Positions 7,869-17,836 of a stretch of DNA of 64,000 bases are shown in pieces. Under the pieces are notes generated by a model. That model saw only the letters and a program-made list of their open reading frames with translations, was not told the origin of the DNA and did not search any database. Every line of letters starts with the position of its first letter. Within the stretch, counting starts at the first letter, position 1. A program made the translations under genes and the position numbers. Source of the DNA: an uncultured Altererythrobacter sp. (lineage in GTDB: Bacteria > Pseudomonadota > Alphaproteobacteria > Sphingomonadales > Sphingomonadaceae); assembly GCA_913056125.1 (NCBI GenBank), contig CAJXNC010000001.1, positions 434,001-498,000 on the forward strand, given 5' to 3'.

Positions 7869-9034
7869 TGGCGGGACACGAGAACATCCTTGGCCATGAT
7901 GCGCGACCCAGCTTCTTCCTGGTGAAGGACGGAACGGAGCGCCTGCAAGCACCGCCCCCGCGCAAGGGCCAGTCTGTGCGCTTTGCCGCGCGTTCGCTTT
8001 CGGTGATGCAGAAGGAGGGGCTGGTCGCATCCAGCGCCTCTGGCCAGGTCTGGCGGTTGGTTTCGGACGAAGGCGCCTATCTCGACGGTTTCAACGAGGC
8101 GCCCTGTCCTTTGAGTTTCCTCACCACCGGCATGGTCTCGTCCTACATGACCGAATTGCTCGCGCTGGCCGAACAGCGCGGCATCGTCATTCGCAATGTC
8201 ACGCTGGTGCAGGACAATTTCTACACCATGAAGGGCAGTGCACTCAAAGGTACGATGACCGGCGGTGCCAAGGATGTGGAGCTCGAGGCGCGGATCGACA
8301 GCGATGCCAATGCCGAGGCATTGCGGGCGTTGGTCTATGACGCGGTCGCCGCATCCCCGCTCAACGGATTGATGCGCGGCTGCAAGGACAGCCTGTTCAC
8401 ACTGACTCACAAGGGCCGCCGCGTAATCCCCGACAAGGCGAAGCCTGTCTTTGGCGACATCCCGCCCGATCCCGGCCCGGTAATCGAGGGCGTGGTGCCG
8501 GAAACGTCCGAACGCTTCATCCGCCGCGGCCCAATGAGCCCGCTGACCGAAGAGGCAACCTCGTCGCAGGGCTCTTCGCTGGCCGAAGAGCAGGACCGCA
8601 TTCTCCACATTCGCGGCATCTGCACCGTGCGCGAGGATGGGGTGAAGCAGGTCGAGCAACAGCTCTTCAACCCGCATGGCAGCATCTTCCATTTCCTCTG
8701 TGACGAGCAGGGTCGCGCGCCCGATGCGGGCTCCTATATCGCGGCGGGGATCGGCTTCTGCTTCATGACCCAGCTGGGCCGTTATGCGAAGATCGCGAAG
8801 AAGGACCTCTCCGCCTATAATGTGGTGGAAGACATCCATTTCTCGCTGGGAGGGGCCAGCGGCGGGACCGGACAGGCGGGCAACGCCGAACCTGTCGAAA
8901 CGCATGTCTATCTTCATTCGACCGAGGACAGCTTCTTCGCCCGCGCCGCGCTCGACATGGGTGAGCAGACTTGCTTCCTCCATGCCTTCTGCCGCACCGA
9001 CCTCAAGGCACGGGTCAAAGTTACGCGGGTTTGA
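7868..9034 (+). CDS. Protein with two tandem OsmC-like domains
   Basis: 388 residues starting at a GTG that overlaps the CoA-transferase stop. It appears to hold two OsmC/Ohr-type modules. The first is at about residues 45-170, with Cys80 in FNEAPCPLSFLTTGM and a helix-rich segment after it. The second is at about 265-385, with Cys in AAGIGFCFMTQLGRYA and a C-terminal GEQTCFLHAFCR. A Pro-rich linker separates them. OsmC/Ohr proteins usually work as single-domain dimers that reduce organic hydroperoxides through paired cysteines. This chain would be a covalent pseudo-dimer, and its cysteines are not in the canonical spacing. Coupling to a CoA transferase suggests thiol/thioester chemistry or a hydrolase role rather than stress defence, but that is inference. 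Confidence 0.75.
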   Translation: MAGHENILGHDARPSFFLVKDGTERLQAPPPRKGQSVRFAARSLSVMQKEGLVASSASGQVWRLVSDEGAYLDGFNEAPCPLSFLTTGMVSSYMTELLALAEQRGIVIRNVTLVQDNFYTMKGSALKGTMTGGAKDVELEARIDSDANAEALRALVYDAVAASPLNGLMRGCKDSLFTLTHKGRRVIPDKAKPVFGDIPPDPGPVIEGVVPETSERFIRRGPMSPLTEEATSSQGSSLAEEQDRILHIRGICTVREDGVKQVEQQLFNPHGSIFHFLCDEQGRAPDAGSYIAAGIGFCFMTQLGRYAKIAKKDLSAYNVVEDIHFSLGGASGGTGQAGNAEPVETHVYLHSTEDSFFARAALDMGEQTCFLHAFCRTDLKARVKVTRV

Positions 9035-9085
9035 CTCTCGGCCGAATTGGCAGATGATGCCCCTTGAAATCGAGGGAGGATCACC

Positions 9086-9889
9086 ATGCTGAGAATGGCC
9101 CTGGCGCTTGCGCTTTCTACTTGCATGGCCATGCCGCTCGCCGCGGCGTCGGTCGATGATATGCCGATCAAATCGAGCGTGATGGGTGAAGGCGAGACGA
9201 TCATCTTCATCCATGGCTGGACTTGCGACGAGAGCTCCTGGGACGAGCAGATTGCCCATTTCGCGCAAGATTACCGCGTGGTCACTCTCGACCTGCCCGG
9301 GCACGGGATCAGCGGCCAGCCAGTGCTGGAGGATTTCTCGCTCGAACTGTTCGCCGAGGCGGTCGAGGCGGTGCGCGCCGAAGTCGGTGCCGACAAGGTC
9401 GTGCTGGTCGGCCATTCCATGGGCGGTCCGGTCATCCGCCAATATGCGCTCGATTTCCCCGAACATGTTGCCGGGCTGGTGGCGGTCGATGGCCCGCTCG
9501 ACATGCGCGGCCTTCCTGCCGCGCCGCTAACCGATTTCACTCCGGCTGCGCGCGAACAGATGATCCAGCTGTTCTTCGTGCCGGAAACCTCAACGCAGGT
9601 GCGGGACCAGGTGCTGGGAATGATGCTTTCGGCTTCGGAAACCACTGCCGAGGGTGCGATGACGGCGATGTTCGCTCCCGATGTGGATCGCGAAAGTGTG
9701 GTCGCGGCACCCGCGCTCGCAGTACTGGCGGGCAACAGCTTCATGAGTGACGATCCCGCTGCGCGCGAAGTGGCGCCCGATCTCGAAGTGACGGTCATGC
9801 CCGGTACCGGTCACTTCCTGATGATGGAGAAGCCGGCCGAGTTTAACGCGCTGCTCGACACCTTCCTGACGGAACGAGCGGAGTTCTGA
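9086..9889 (+). CDS. Exported alpha/beta hydrolase
   Basis: 267 residues with a GGGAGGA Shine-Dalgarno 5 bases before the ATG. The N-terminal 22 residues form a signal peptide (MALALALSTCMAMPLAAA). The fold is a classical alpha/beta hydrolase: oxyanion region FIHGWTCDESSW, DLPGHGISGQP, nucleophile elbow GHSMGG (Ser111), and a catalytic His in PGTGHFLMMEKP near the C-terminus. It is the last gene of the rightward aromatic operon and converges with the DUF2189 gene 10 bp away. Export distinguishes it from cytosolic meta-cleavage hydrolases. It may release an aromatic from an ester outside the inner membrane before uptake, which would fit the exported SnoaL and binding proteins of the same operon. 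Confidence 0.87.
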   Translation: MLRMALALALSTCMAMPLAAASVDDMPIKSSVMGEGETIIFIHGWTCDESSWDEQIAHFAQDYRVVTLDLPGHGISGQPVLEDFSLELFAEAVEAVRAEVGADKVVLVGHSMGGPVIRQYALDFPEHVAGLVAVDGPLDMRGLPAAPLTDFTPAAREQMIQLFFVPETSTQVRDQVLGMMLSASETTAEGAMTAMFAPDVDRESVVAAPALAVLAGNSFMSDDPAAREVAPDLEVTVMPGTGHFLMMEKPAEFNALLDTFLTERAEF

Positions 9890-9898
9890 TCCTCCCGC

Positions 9899-10669
9899 CT
9901 AGCTGATTGCCCTGCGATAAAGATGCCAGCTGGCATGACCCAGGCATGGCAGAACGAACAGCAGGCCGATGAAGACAGGGATCGCCGCAATCACCAGGGT
10001 GACGGCAATCAGCGCGGCCCAGCCCAGCATGACGCCGGGATTGGCTTTCACGCAGGTCATGCTGGCGATCATCGCGGTGATCAAATCGACGTCGCGGTCG
10101 ATCAGCATGGGCAGGCTCATGACCGAAATGGCATAGAAAGCGAGCGCCATCGCGCCACCTACTGCGCCGCCCACCAGCAGCATGACCAGGCCCGAATTAG
10201 TGGTGAAGAAGGCGAGCGATTCCGTGGTCATCCCGGCGCCTGCCAGGAACATGTAGAAGATTGCATGGGCGAGCATGACCCAGAAGGCGAAGATCACGAA
10301 GACGATTACCCCCATGCCCAGGATCTGGTCGTCCCCGCGTCCGCGTAGCGCAGTCAGCACCGCGCCCCATGTCACGGGGATGCCGGCCTCGCGCCGGCGG
10401 CTCACCTCGTAAATGCTTACGGCGGTGAAAGGCGCCAGCAGCGGAAAGCAGGCCGCTGCCGGTACCAGCCAGACGACCTCGCCATGCGACATCAGCGCAT
10501 AGAGAATGGCGAGTCCGGAGATCACGTAGACGGCGGAAATCGCCATCCCGTAGATCGGGCAGGCCAGGAAATCCCGGCATCCCGCCGCAAGGGCAGCTTT
10601 CAAATCTCCGGCATTTAAATCGCGCGCTACGACGACAGGCGCTGCCGACGCCTGCTCCACATTTTCCAT
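9899..10669 (-). CDS. DUF2189 domain-containing membrane protein
   Basis: 256 residues from the ATG at 10669, which has a perfect GGAGAGGAG Shine-Dalgarno. The ORF-track start at 10762 adds 31 residues with no membrane or family character. The sequence shows the DUF2189 pattern: a LNAGDLKAALAAGCRDF opening, then about six hydrophobic segments and a FAISVMSLPMLIDRDVD-like stretch (here YAISVMSLPMLIDRDVD). The family is common in Alphaproteobacteria and has no established function; some members sit near cytochrome oxidase genes. It lies downstream of the S9 peptidase on the same strand (gap about 90 bp), and the relation to the neighbouring catabolic genes may be only positional. Confidence 0.85.
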   Translation of the reverse strand: MENVEQASAAPVVVARDLNAGDLKAALAAGCRDFLACPIYGMAISAVYVISGLAILYALMSHGEVVWLVPAAACFPLLAPFTAVSIYEVSRRREAGIPVTWGAVLTALRGRGDDQILGMGVIVFVIFAFWVMLAHAIFYMFLAGAGMTTESLAFFTTNSGLVMLLVGGAVGGAMALAFYAISVMSLPMLIDRDVDLITAMIASMTCVKANPGVMLGWAALIAVTLVIAAIPVFIGLLFVLPCLGHASWHLYRRAIS

Positions 10670-10758
10670 GACGCTCCTCTCCCCAGTTCGAAGCGCGGGG
10701 GCAGGAGAATGGTGCAACACATCGTGCTGCGCGGCAAGAGCTGTGAAGGCGAAGTGCC

Positions 10759-12765
10759 TCAATCCTTCAAGTGGCTATCGAGCCAGCCGATCCAGCGGGT
10801 GATCCGGTCGCGGCGGAAGCTCGGACGCGAGATGCCGTGATATTCTCCGGGATAGATTACCAGCTGCGTCTCGATTCCACGATGTTTCAGGGCCTGGTAC
10901 ATCTGCTCGCTGGCGATCGTGGGAACATTGACGTCCGCACCGCCGACGATGAACATTGTCGGCGTCACGATCCGCTGGTTCTCGAAGAAGGGATAGCTGA
11001 TTGCCAGCCAACCTTCAAAATTCTCCCACGGCGTGCCGATTTCGGCGATGTAGTCGCGGATATACTGGTCGTGGCCGAAGCCGGTGAAGATGTTCGAAAT
11101 GGAGGATCCGCTGACCGCTGCCTTGAAGCGCGTATCGCTGGCGATCACGTAATTGGTCAGCATGCCACCATAGGACCAGCCACTGACGCCGAGCGCATCG
11201 GGATCGGAAATGCCCTGCGCCACTGCCTGATCCACGGCCGCCAAGACGTCCTCCACGTCGAGATCGCCCCAGCGCGAATGGCTCGCCATGGCGAATTCCT
11301 CTCCTCGACCCGTACTGCCACGCGGATTGGGAGTTAGCACGACGTACCCGGCGGCCAGCTGGTAGAGGGTCTCGGGGTCCCATGAATGATCGAATTGCGC
11401 CGCCGGGCCGCCATGCAGGTTGAGGACGGTCGGATGCGCCGTGCCATCCGCGAAATCGGTCGGCAAATAGGTGAATCCATGCACCTCGGTGCCGTCCTCG
11501 CTGTTGAAGACTGTCCGTTCGACAGTGCCGAACTCGATATCGGCTAGCCACGAGTCATTCTGCGCACTGACCTTGGTGAGGGCACCGTCGGAAAAGCTGT
11601 AGACTTCGTAAGGCGCAAAATTGCTGGAGCGCAGCATGGCCATGGCGCCGCCCGCCATCTCGGTCGGTGACCAGAGCGTATAGTCGCCGAAAGCAAGCTG
11701 GCGTACATCGCCTCCCGCGGGATCGATCTCGGCGAGATATTGGCGGCCGTCATCCTCGACGATGAAGCGAATTGCGCTCCCATCCTCGGTCCACAGCGGG
11801 TCCTGCACATTGCGATCGAGCGGGGCCGTCAGAATGGTGGGGGTGCCCCCATCGGCGTCGACCACGGCGAGCGGGGTAACGCCGTACCAGACCTTGGAAA
11901 GCTCGGCGCCGTGGACATAGGCAATGTACTCGCCGTCCGGACTCCAGGCAGGATAGCTGTTCTCGCTATCCGCGCCTTCGAACGTGGTCACCTGCCTCGG
12001 CGTTGTGGCGGGCGCAGCCAGGCTGGCGACAAACACGTCCGTGTTGCTGTCGCGATCGGGGTCTGCACCGCGATTGGACACGAAGGCTATCTCGCTGCCG
12101 TCGGGCGAAAATGAAGGATAGGCTTCGTCGAAATCGCCATCGGTGAGGCGCTCGAGCGAGCCCGTGGCCAGGTCATAGAGCCAAAGCCGTTCACGGCGAT
12201 TGTCGAGAAAACCGGTATTGTCTTCCTTGAAGCGGTAGCGATCGATGACGATTGGCTGAGGCCTGTCCTTGGTCTCTTCATCCTCGCCCTCGACCTCCGG
12301 CTTGGGATCCTGGACGATCAAGGCCAGCTTGCTGCCATCGGGCGACCATGCATAATCGCTGACCGAGCCTTCGATCGATTCCAGCGGTCGTGCCTCGCCG
12401 CCAGCCATAGGCAGCAGCCAGAGCCGTGTCGGGGCTTCGTCCTCATCGTCCCCGCGCGAGGACAGGAAGCCAAGCTGCGAGCCATCAGGGCTGAATTTGG
12501 GCGAGGTCTCGCTCTCACCGTCGCGGCTGGTCAACTGCCTTTCGTTCTCCCCGTTGATCGAGGCGATCCAGATATGGCTGGTGTTCCTGTCTTCGTCCCA
12601 GTCCGTTGTCCTCACCGTGTATGCCACCGTCGCGCCATCGGGCGAGATGGCAGGCTCGGACACGGAAATTTGTTTCAATACGTCGGCGGGTTCGGCGGGC
12701 CTGCCGAGGGCAGGAACGCTGACAGCGAGCGAGACAATTGCGGCGACGACTGATTTCAGTTTCAC
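10759..12765 (-). CDS. Exported S9 family (prolyl oligopeptidase/acylaminoacyl-type) peptidase
   Basis: 668 residues from a GTG at 12765 that has GGAAGGAA five bases upstream; the ORF-track start six codons earlier is a TTG overlapping that Shine-Dalgarno. A signal peptide follows (VAAIVSLAVSVPALG). Residues about 30-400 form a TolB/beta-propeller-like region with repeated SPDG motifs (AISPDGATVAY, KFSPDGSQLGF, AWSPDGSKLAL). The C-terminal catalytic domain has the nucleophile elbow GWSYGGMLTNY, an Asp near FIVGGADVNVP and the His in EYHGISRPSF. Typical function is cleavage of short peptides, probably in the periplasm. The gene separates the catabolic operon from ligAB and is probably not part of the pathway. 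Confidence 0.92.
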   Translation of the reverse strand: MKLKSVVAAIVSLAVSVPALGRPAEPADVLKQISVSEPAISPDGATVAYTVRTTDWDEDRNTSHIWIASINGENERQLTSRDGESETSPKFSPDGSQLGFLSSRGDDEDEAPTRLWLLPMAGGEARPLESIEGSVSDYAWSPDGSKLALIVQDPKPEVEGEDEETKDRPQPIVIDRYRFKEDNTGFLDNRRERLWLYDLATGSLERLTDGDFDEAYPSFSPDGSEIAFVSNRGADPDRDSNTDVFVASLAAPATTPRQVTTFEGADSENSYPAWSPDGEYIAYVHGAELSKVWYGVTPLAVVDADGGTPTILTAPLDRNVQDPLWTEDGSAIRFIVEDDGRQYLAEIDPAGGDVRQLAFGDYTLWSPTEMAGGAMAMLRSSNFAPYEVYSFSDGALTKVSAQNDSWLADIEFGTVERTVFNSEDGTEVHGFTYLPTDFADGTAHPTVLNLHGGPAAQFDHSWDPETLYQLAAGYVVLTPNPRGSTGRGEEFAMASHSRWGDLDVEDVLAAVDQAVAQGISDPDALGVSGWSYGGMLTNYVIASDTRFKAAVSGSSISNIFTGFGHDQYIRDYIAEIGTPWENFEGWLAISYPFFENQRIVTPTMFIVGGADVNVPTIASEQMYQALKHRGIETQLVIYPGEYHGISRPSFRRDRITRWIGWLDSHLKD

Positions 12766-12871
12766 GAAGATTCCTTCCGGCAAGCCGTTGCGCCTTCGGG
12801 CGCCCTTGGCTGCTTGGAAGTGATTTCAAGAGTGACCAATTGTCAAGCGGCGATCACTCAGATGCCGGAAT

Positions 12872-14118
<1,247 letters not shown>

Positions 14119-14230
14119 GTGTGTGCTCCTTTCAAGAGCTTGTTGCCGTTCCAGTACCAGCAGGGCGGGGCAAGCGCCAGATCATCCGTGTTGCAGATCG
14201 CGCAACAGCCATTGCAGCATTCGCGCAAGC

Positions 14231-14268
14231 AAAAGGGCCGGGGAAGCGTGTTGCTGCCCCGGCCCCTT
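14231..14268 (-). terminator. Rho-independent terminator after the SnoaL gene pair
   Basis: On the minus strand the sequence forms a GC-rich stem of about 11-12 pairs (AAGGGGCCGGGG with CCCCGGCCCTTT, one G-U pair) around a 13-base loop, followed by a short T run. It sits 22 bp after the stop of the 14291-15181 gene and insulates ligAB from the upstream transcript. Confidence 0.85.
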
Positions 14269-14290
14269 GCCTTGTCGATGATAGTGACGA

Positions 14291-15181
14291 TCAGTCGGCG
14301 TTCGGATCGTTGCCGATCGGCGCACCCGTCGCGTCCACCTGCGGACCCGGAATGGCGGTCAGCGTATGGATCTGGCGGAACTTGCCGTCGATATAGCGGA
14401 AAGTGTGCGAGTCCGGACCGCCATTTTCGGAGCTGCCGAAGCGCATGAAGACGTTGATCACACCCTTCTGCTCGTCGATCAGATAGTCGCGATTGGTCAG
14501 GTAGAGCACGCCGGCCGGCATGCCCAGCTCGCAAGATGCGTAGGGATCGCCAGAACGGTTGGTATAGGCACCGCCCTCAAGACGCGCGCAGGGCACACCC
14601 CAGGGAATGTCGGTGAACTTGTCCATGAACCCGTCGAGATAGGCATTGGCGCCGCGGATCATTTCCGACGGATCGGTCAGCTGGTAATCATGCAGGTCGG
14701 TCCAGTCTTCCTGCTGTGTATAAAGCAGGAAGGCGTCAGCATTGAACAGCCAGTCACCGGTCGTGGTGACAATCGAGTCCATACGGATGATTTCGCCTTC
14801 ATGGACGAAGAGCCGTGTGCCGATGACATAGGGCGTGGGACCGGTAACGATGATCTCGGTAAAGGTCTTGCAGCGCGTATCGTCATGGAAGCTCATGTCA
14901 TTGTCGACTTCGAGTGCGGTGTTCCACAGGCCTGCCGAGGCATCCACCGTGTCCATGTTTTCCAGGTAATGCGCGTTCGACGCGAGCGGCATGCCGCTGA
15001 TGTCGCCTGTGCGCTGGGCCTGGACATAGGTGTCGGTAATCGCTTCCAGCTCTTCATGGGTGCAGGTCGGACGGTCCACGCGCGGGGCGAACTGCGGTCC
15101 GCCGCCTTGCTGGGCCATTGCCGGTGTGGCGGTGGCGATTGCCGCGAGCGAGGCGGCCGCCAGTGCTACTTTCTTCAACAT
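14291..15181 (-). CDS. Exported SnoaL-like protein of unknown function
   Basis: 296 residues with a clean signal peptide (MLKKVALAAASLAAIATATPAMAQ). The mature part begins with a CTHEELEAITDTYVQAQRTG helix, like the first helix of NTF2/SnoaL folds. It continues with strands containing VIGTRLFVHEGEIIRMDSIV and ends FRYIDGKFRQIHTL. Four cysteines (CTHEE, DDTRCKTF, VPCARLEGG, ASCELGMP) could form disulfides outside the cytoplasm. The layout recalls DUF8021-like proteins, which I cannot confirm. It is the second gene of a pair with the 15206-16240 gene, and the pair sits directly upstream of ligAB. Export and cluster position suggest binding or conversion of an aromatic-derived compound in the periplasm. 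Confidence 0.75.
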   Translation of the reverse strand: MLKKVALAAASLAAIATATPAMAQQGGGPQFAPRVDRPTCTHEELEAITDTYVQAQRTGDISGMPLASNAHYLENMDTVDASAGLWNTALEVDNDMSFHDDTRCKTFTEIIVTGPTPYVIGTRLFVHEGEIIRMDSIVTTTGDWLFNADAFLLYTQQEDWTDLHDYQLTDPSEMIRGANAYLDGFMDKFTDIPWGVPCARLEGGAYTNRSGDPYASCELGMPAGVLYLTNRDYLIDEQKGVINVFMRFGSSENGGPDSHTFRYIDGKFRQIHTLTAIPGPQVDATGAPIGNDPNAD

Positions 15182-15205
15182 TGGATTATCTCCTCGAACT
15201 CGGAC

Positions 15206-16240
15206 TTAGCGGACGTCCTGGACCTCTTCGCTGCGGCACTGCTCATAGGTGCTCCAGCCCGAGCACATGCCATACGGGCCGCGGATGAAGATGGCTTCGA
15301 TGCGGCGGATCTGGTTGTTCTCGATCTTGAAGATCTCGCCCAGCTGCCAGGTCCAGTTGATCGGACGGTGATCGAAGAAGGCGAAGGCATAGGTCAGGCC
15401 GCGTTCCGGATCGACCGCGACAACACGACGATCACGAATACCGGTGACGACACCGAGCAGGCTCTCCTCGAACTGCTGCTTGCAGCCCATGGTGTTGGGG
15501 CCGACGCCGGGCGCGCCTTGCGGGCCTGCCGAGATACTGCCATTCTCGTGGCGCAAGCAATCGTCGGTGAAGGGATAATAGCCCTGACCGTCATTGCGCT
15601 GCATCGCCTCGAAATAGTGATTGGTCACGGCGACCAGGTCTTCGCGGCTCATCCGCTCATCTTCAGGGATGATCTCGTTGAAGATCGGATGCGGTGCTCC
15701 CATCGCCTCGACATTGGTGCCGAGGTCGCCGAACGGGCTGGGCGGCGCTTCGCCGATCAGCGGACGGTCGGGACGCGCCACAATCTGCTCGATCTCGCTG
15801 ACCTTGCCCTCGTCATTGAGCTTGAGGCGCACGTCCACACCGATCGGCTGGACCAACGCATCGCTGGCGGTCGAACCGGCGCGCGCTTCCTCCATCATCG
15901 TGCCCATATAGGTGATCGTCTGCGTCTGCTCGTCGGCGACGTAGAACTTGTAATTGCCGCGCGCAGCCGCGCTCGCCCACAGGCCTTCATTGCCGAGCGG
16001 GAATTCGATCCCGTTTTCGGTAAAGCGCACGAAGCGGGCGAACATGTCGTTGTCTGCATCCTGATCGACCATGGCGTCGAGATAGGCATCCATGACGCCG
16101 ATCAGGCACTCACGATCGCAGGCCGGATCGGGCCAAGGAATACCGCCCTGGCGGACGACTTCGGCGTTTGCCGGTGTGACAGCCAGTGTGGCCAGCCCAA
16201 GGCCGGCAGCCGCCAGCGTGCTTCGGATAGAAATTCGCAT
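15206..16240 (-). CDS. Exported SnoaL-like protein, probably two domains
   Basis: 344 residues from the ATG at 16240, chosen because it has a GGGAGGGG Shine-Dalgarno and starts a proper signal peptide (STLAAAGLGLATLAVTPANA); the track start 31 codons upstream has neither. Two SnoaL/NTF2-like units can be seen: about residues 40-155 (DRECLIGVMDAYLDAMVDQD helix) and 205-335 (SREDLVAVTNHYFEAMQRND helix, ending WQLGEIFKIENNQIRRIEAIF). Cysteines CDRECL, DDCLRHE, MGCKQQF and MCSGWSTYEQC suggest disulfides. It precedes the other exported SnoaL gene by 24 bp. Both resemble, in plan, the triple-domain protein at 2.5 kb. No enzymatic activity can be assigned. Confidence 0.75.
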   Translation of the reverse strand: MRISIRSTLAAAGLGLATLAVTPANAEVVRQGGIPWPDPACDRECLIGVMDAYLDAMVDQDADNDMFARFVRFTENGIEFPLGNEGLWASAAARGNYKFYVADEQTQTITYMGTMMEEARAGSTASDALVQPIGVDVRLKLNDEGKVSEIEQIVARPDRPLIGEAPPSPFGDLGTNVEAMGAPHPIFNEIIPEDERMSREDLVAVTNHYFEAMQRNDGQGYYPFTDDCLRHENGSISAGPQGAPGVGPNTMGCKQQFEESLLGVVTGIRDRRVVAVDPERGLTYAFAFFDHRPINWTWQLGEIFKIENNQIRRIEAIFIRGPYGMCSGWSTYEQCRSEEVQDVR

Positions 16241-16376
16241 TAGTTTCCCCTCCCAATGGAAAGGGCGAGTGTATCGTGCCTGTCGCAGGGTTCCAGCCCG
16301 AAAATGTAATTCTTCGTGTCGACTGGCCTGCACTTGCGAAGGTTATTGGCCTGCTATTAGTTGGGTAGGTGGAAGC

Positions 16377-17768
16377 TCAAAATGATCTTGGCAGAATTTC
16401 GCGCAGCTTGCGGAGCAGATCGTCAAGCACCTCGAACGCCAATACCGGAATGCCACTTTCGCGCGGCCACAAGGCACCAGTATTGCCCAACATGAACCGC
16501 CCGGTCAGCGGGCGCCCAAGTTCCTCGAACTTATCGAGCACGGGCGGGATTGGATTGTCGGGACGAGGCGACGTGATGATTTCGCCATTCTGGAACATCT
16601 CGCCAATGCATTCATGGCTGAACAGGCTGGCGCGCGGATGAAGCCGATCTGCAACCACCATCAAGTCGCGTGCTGACAGCTCAAGATCGACGTCCATCCA
16701 CAAGCACATGAGTTGCGGAGGCCGGTATTCGCGGAAAGTATCGCTGTAGAACCCCTTATGGAAAGTGACGACATCGATCGCCCCCAGCCGCCTGACATTC
16801 TCCTGCACTTCTTCCAGCCCGCCGGCATAATCGCCAGCCGTGTAACCGCTATGCGGTGCAGGTGGCAGGCCCTCGAAGGAATCGAAGATGTGCATCTTCA
16901 CGCCCAACTGCGAGCAGGCGAAGCTGAGCATTGCGGAGCTGAAGCCCTTGAAACAGCCGAACTCGGCAAAGTCGCCATCAATTCCATACGATTTGAGGAC
17001 GTAGAGCTGGTGCGCGATGGAGATGATCTCGCCCACCGAATTGGGCTTGCCGTGAAAATCGTGGGCCTCGGCACGTGAAGCCGCATTGCCCGTCGGGAAG
17101 AAAGCGTCAACCGTCGCAAAATGCGCGGAAATCGCGCGCAGATAGCGCATATAATCGGCAAGGGCCGGTGTTTCGCGCAAGGACGGAACGGCCAGGACCC
17201 TGATCAAGGCTTCGACGAAAGCTTTCTGCCCAATAACGGATTCCAGATCGGTGCACGCTGCCGGTTCCATTGCCGCAACCACATCGATCACTTTGCTCGG
17301 GAATGGGCCGGTGATGTCGCTTCTTGGAGCGTTTGCGAGTTTTGCTACCAGCTCGGTGCCGGCCATTCTCACAGTGCCCAATTTGGCGGCTGGCAAGAGC
17401 GGCGATTGCGGGTGCGCGCTCACCACGACATCGAAAACCCGGTCAGCGGGAATCGCGTCAAAAGGGACTTCGAGCGAGAATCCGCAGAAGCGTGAACGTT
17501 TGTATTGTGGACACAACCGCTCGACATCAGGGCGTTCTCCGCCGGTGATTGTCGAGCCCACCAGCTGACCGTCGATTCGTGCTTCGATACGCACGTCTTT
17601 GCCATCGCGCGCCAGGGCCCATCCAGCAAACCGGTTAAGCGCCTGGGCGTCCAGATGCGCGCGCGTACCCATCAGGTTTTGTACCCGACGACGAAATCGG
17701 CTCGGTCGTTTCAAGTAATTCTCCAGTCTTGCCGGCTTGTTGGGCGCGGTGTTCTTGGACCGATGCAC
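16377..17768 (-). CDS. TylF/MycF-like SAM-dependent methyltransferase with N-terminal extra domain
   Basis: 463 residues. The C-terminal half (about 225-440) matches the TylF (macrocin O-methyltransferase) family: GDFAEFGCFKGFSSAMLSF is the SAM-binding loop, HIFDSFEGLPP is the family signature, and WMDVDLELSARDL carries the metal-binding acidic residues. The N-terminal part (about 35-150) is a separate beta-rich module beginning AQALNRFAGWALARDGKDVRI, a type seen in front of glycosyl- and methyltransferases of surface polysaccharide clusters. It is alone here, on the same strand as its neighbours but separated by more than 60 bp. Likely role is O-methylation of a sugar or polyketide-like acceptor; the acceptor is unknown. 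Confidence 0.8.
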   Translation of the reverse strand: MHRSKNTAPNKPARLENYLKRPSRFRRRVQNLMGTRAHLDAQALNRFAGWALARDGKDVRIEARIDGQLVGSTITGGERPDVERLCPQYKRSRFCGFSLEVPFDAIPADRVFDVVVSAHPQSPLLPAAKLGTVRMAGTELVAKLANAPRSDITGPFPSKVIDVVAAMEPAACTDLESVIGQKAFVEALIRVLAVPSLRETPALADYMRYLRAISAHFATVDAFFPTGNAASRAEAHDFHGKPNSVGEIISIAHQLYVLKSYGIDGDFAEFGCFKGFSSAMLSFACSQLGVKMHIFDSFEGLPPAPHSGYTAGDYAGGLEEVQENVRRLGAIDVVTFHKGFYSDTFREYRPPQLMCLWMDVDLELSARDLMVVADRLHPRASLFSHECIGEMFQNGEIITSPRPDNPIPPVLDKFEELGRPLTGRFMLGNTGALWPRESGIPVLAFEVLDDLLRKLREILPRSF

Positions 17769-17836
17769 CAGCGCAACCTATTGAACAAGCGGCTAATTGC
17801 TTTGCCACGCCTCTTTCCCGGGTGCGGCTGAAAGGA

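Noticed and set aside
7469-9466. 665-residue minus-strand ORF across the CoA transferase, OsmC and hydrolase genes
   Set aside because: It spans three well-supported plus-strand genes and their Shine-Dalgarno sites and has no protein-family features.
12784-12871. AT-rich gap between the S9 peptidase and ligB checked for a terminator or small gene
   Set aside because: Only short imperfect repeats were found; no stem with a T run and no coding frame of note.
14366-16243. 625-residue plus-strand ORF opposite the two SnoaL-like genes
   Set aside because: The minus-strand genes have signal peptides, good ribosome sites and a terminator; the plus frame is a shadow.
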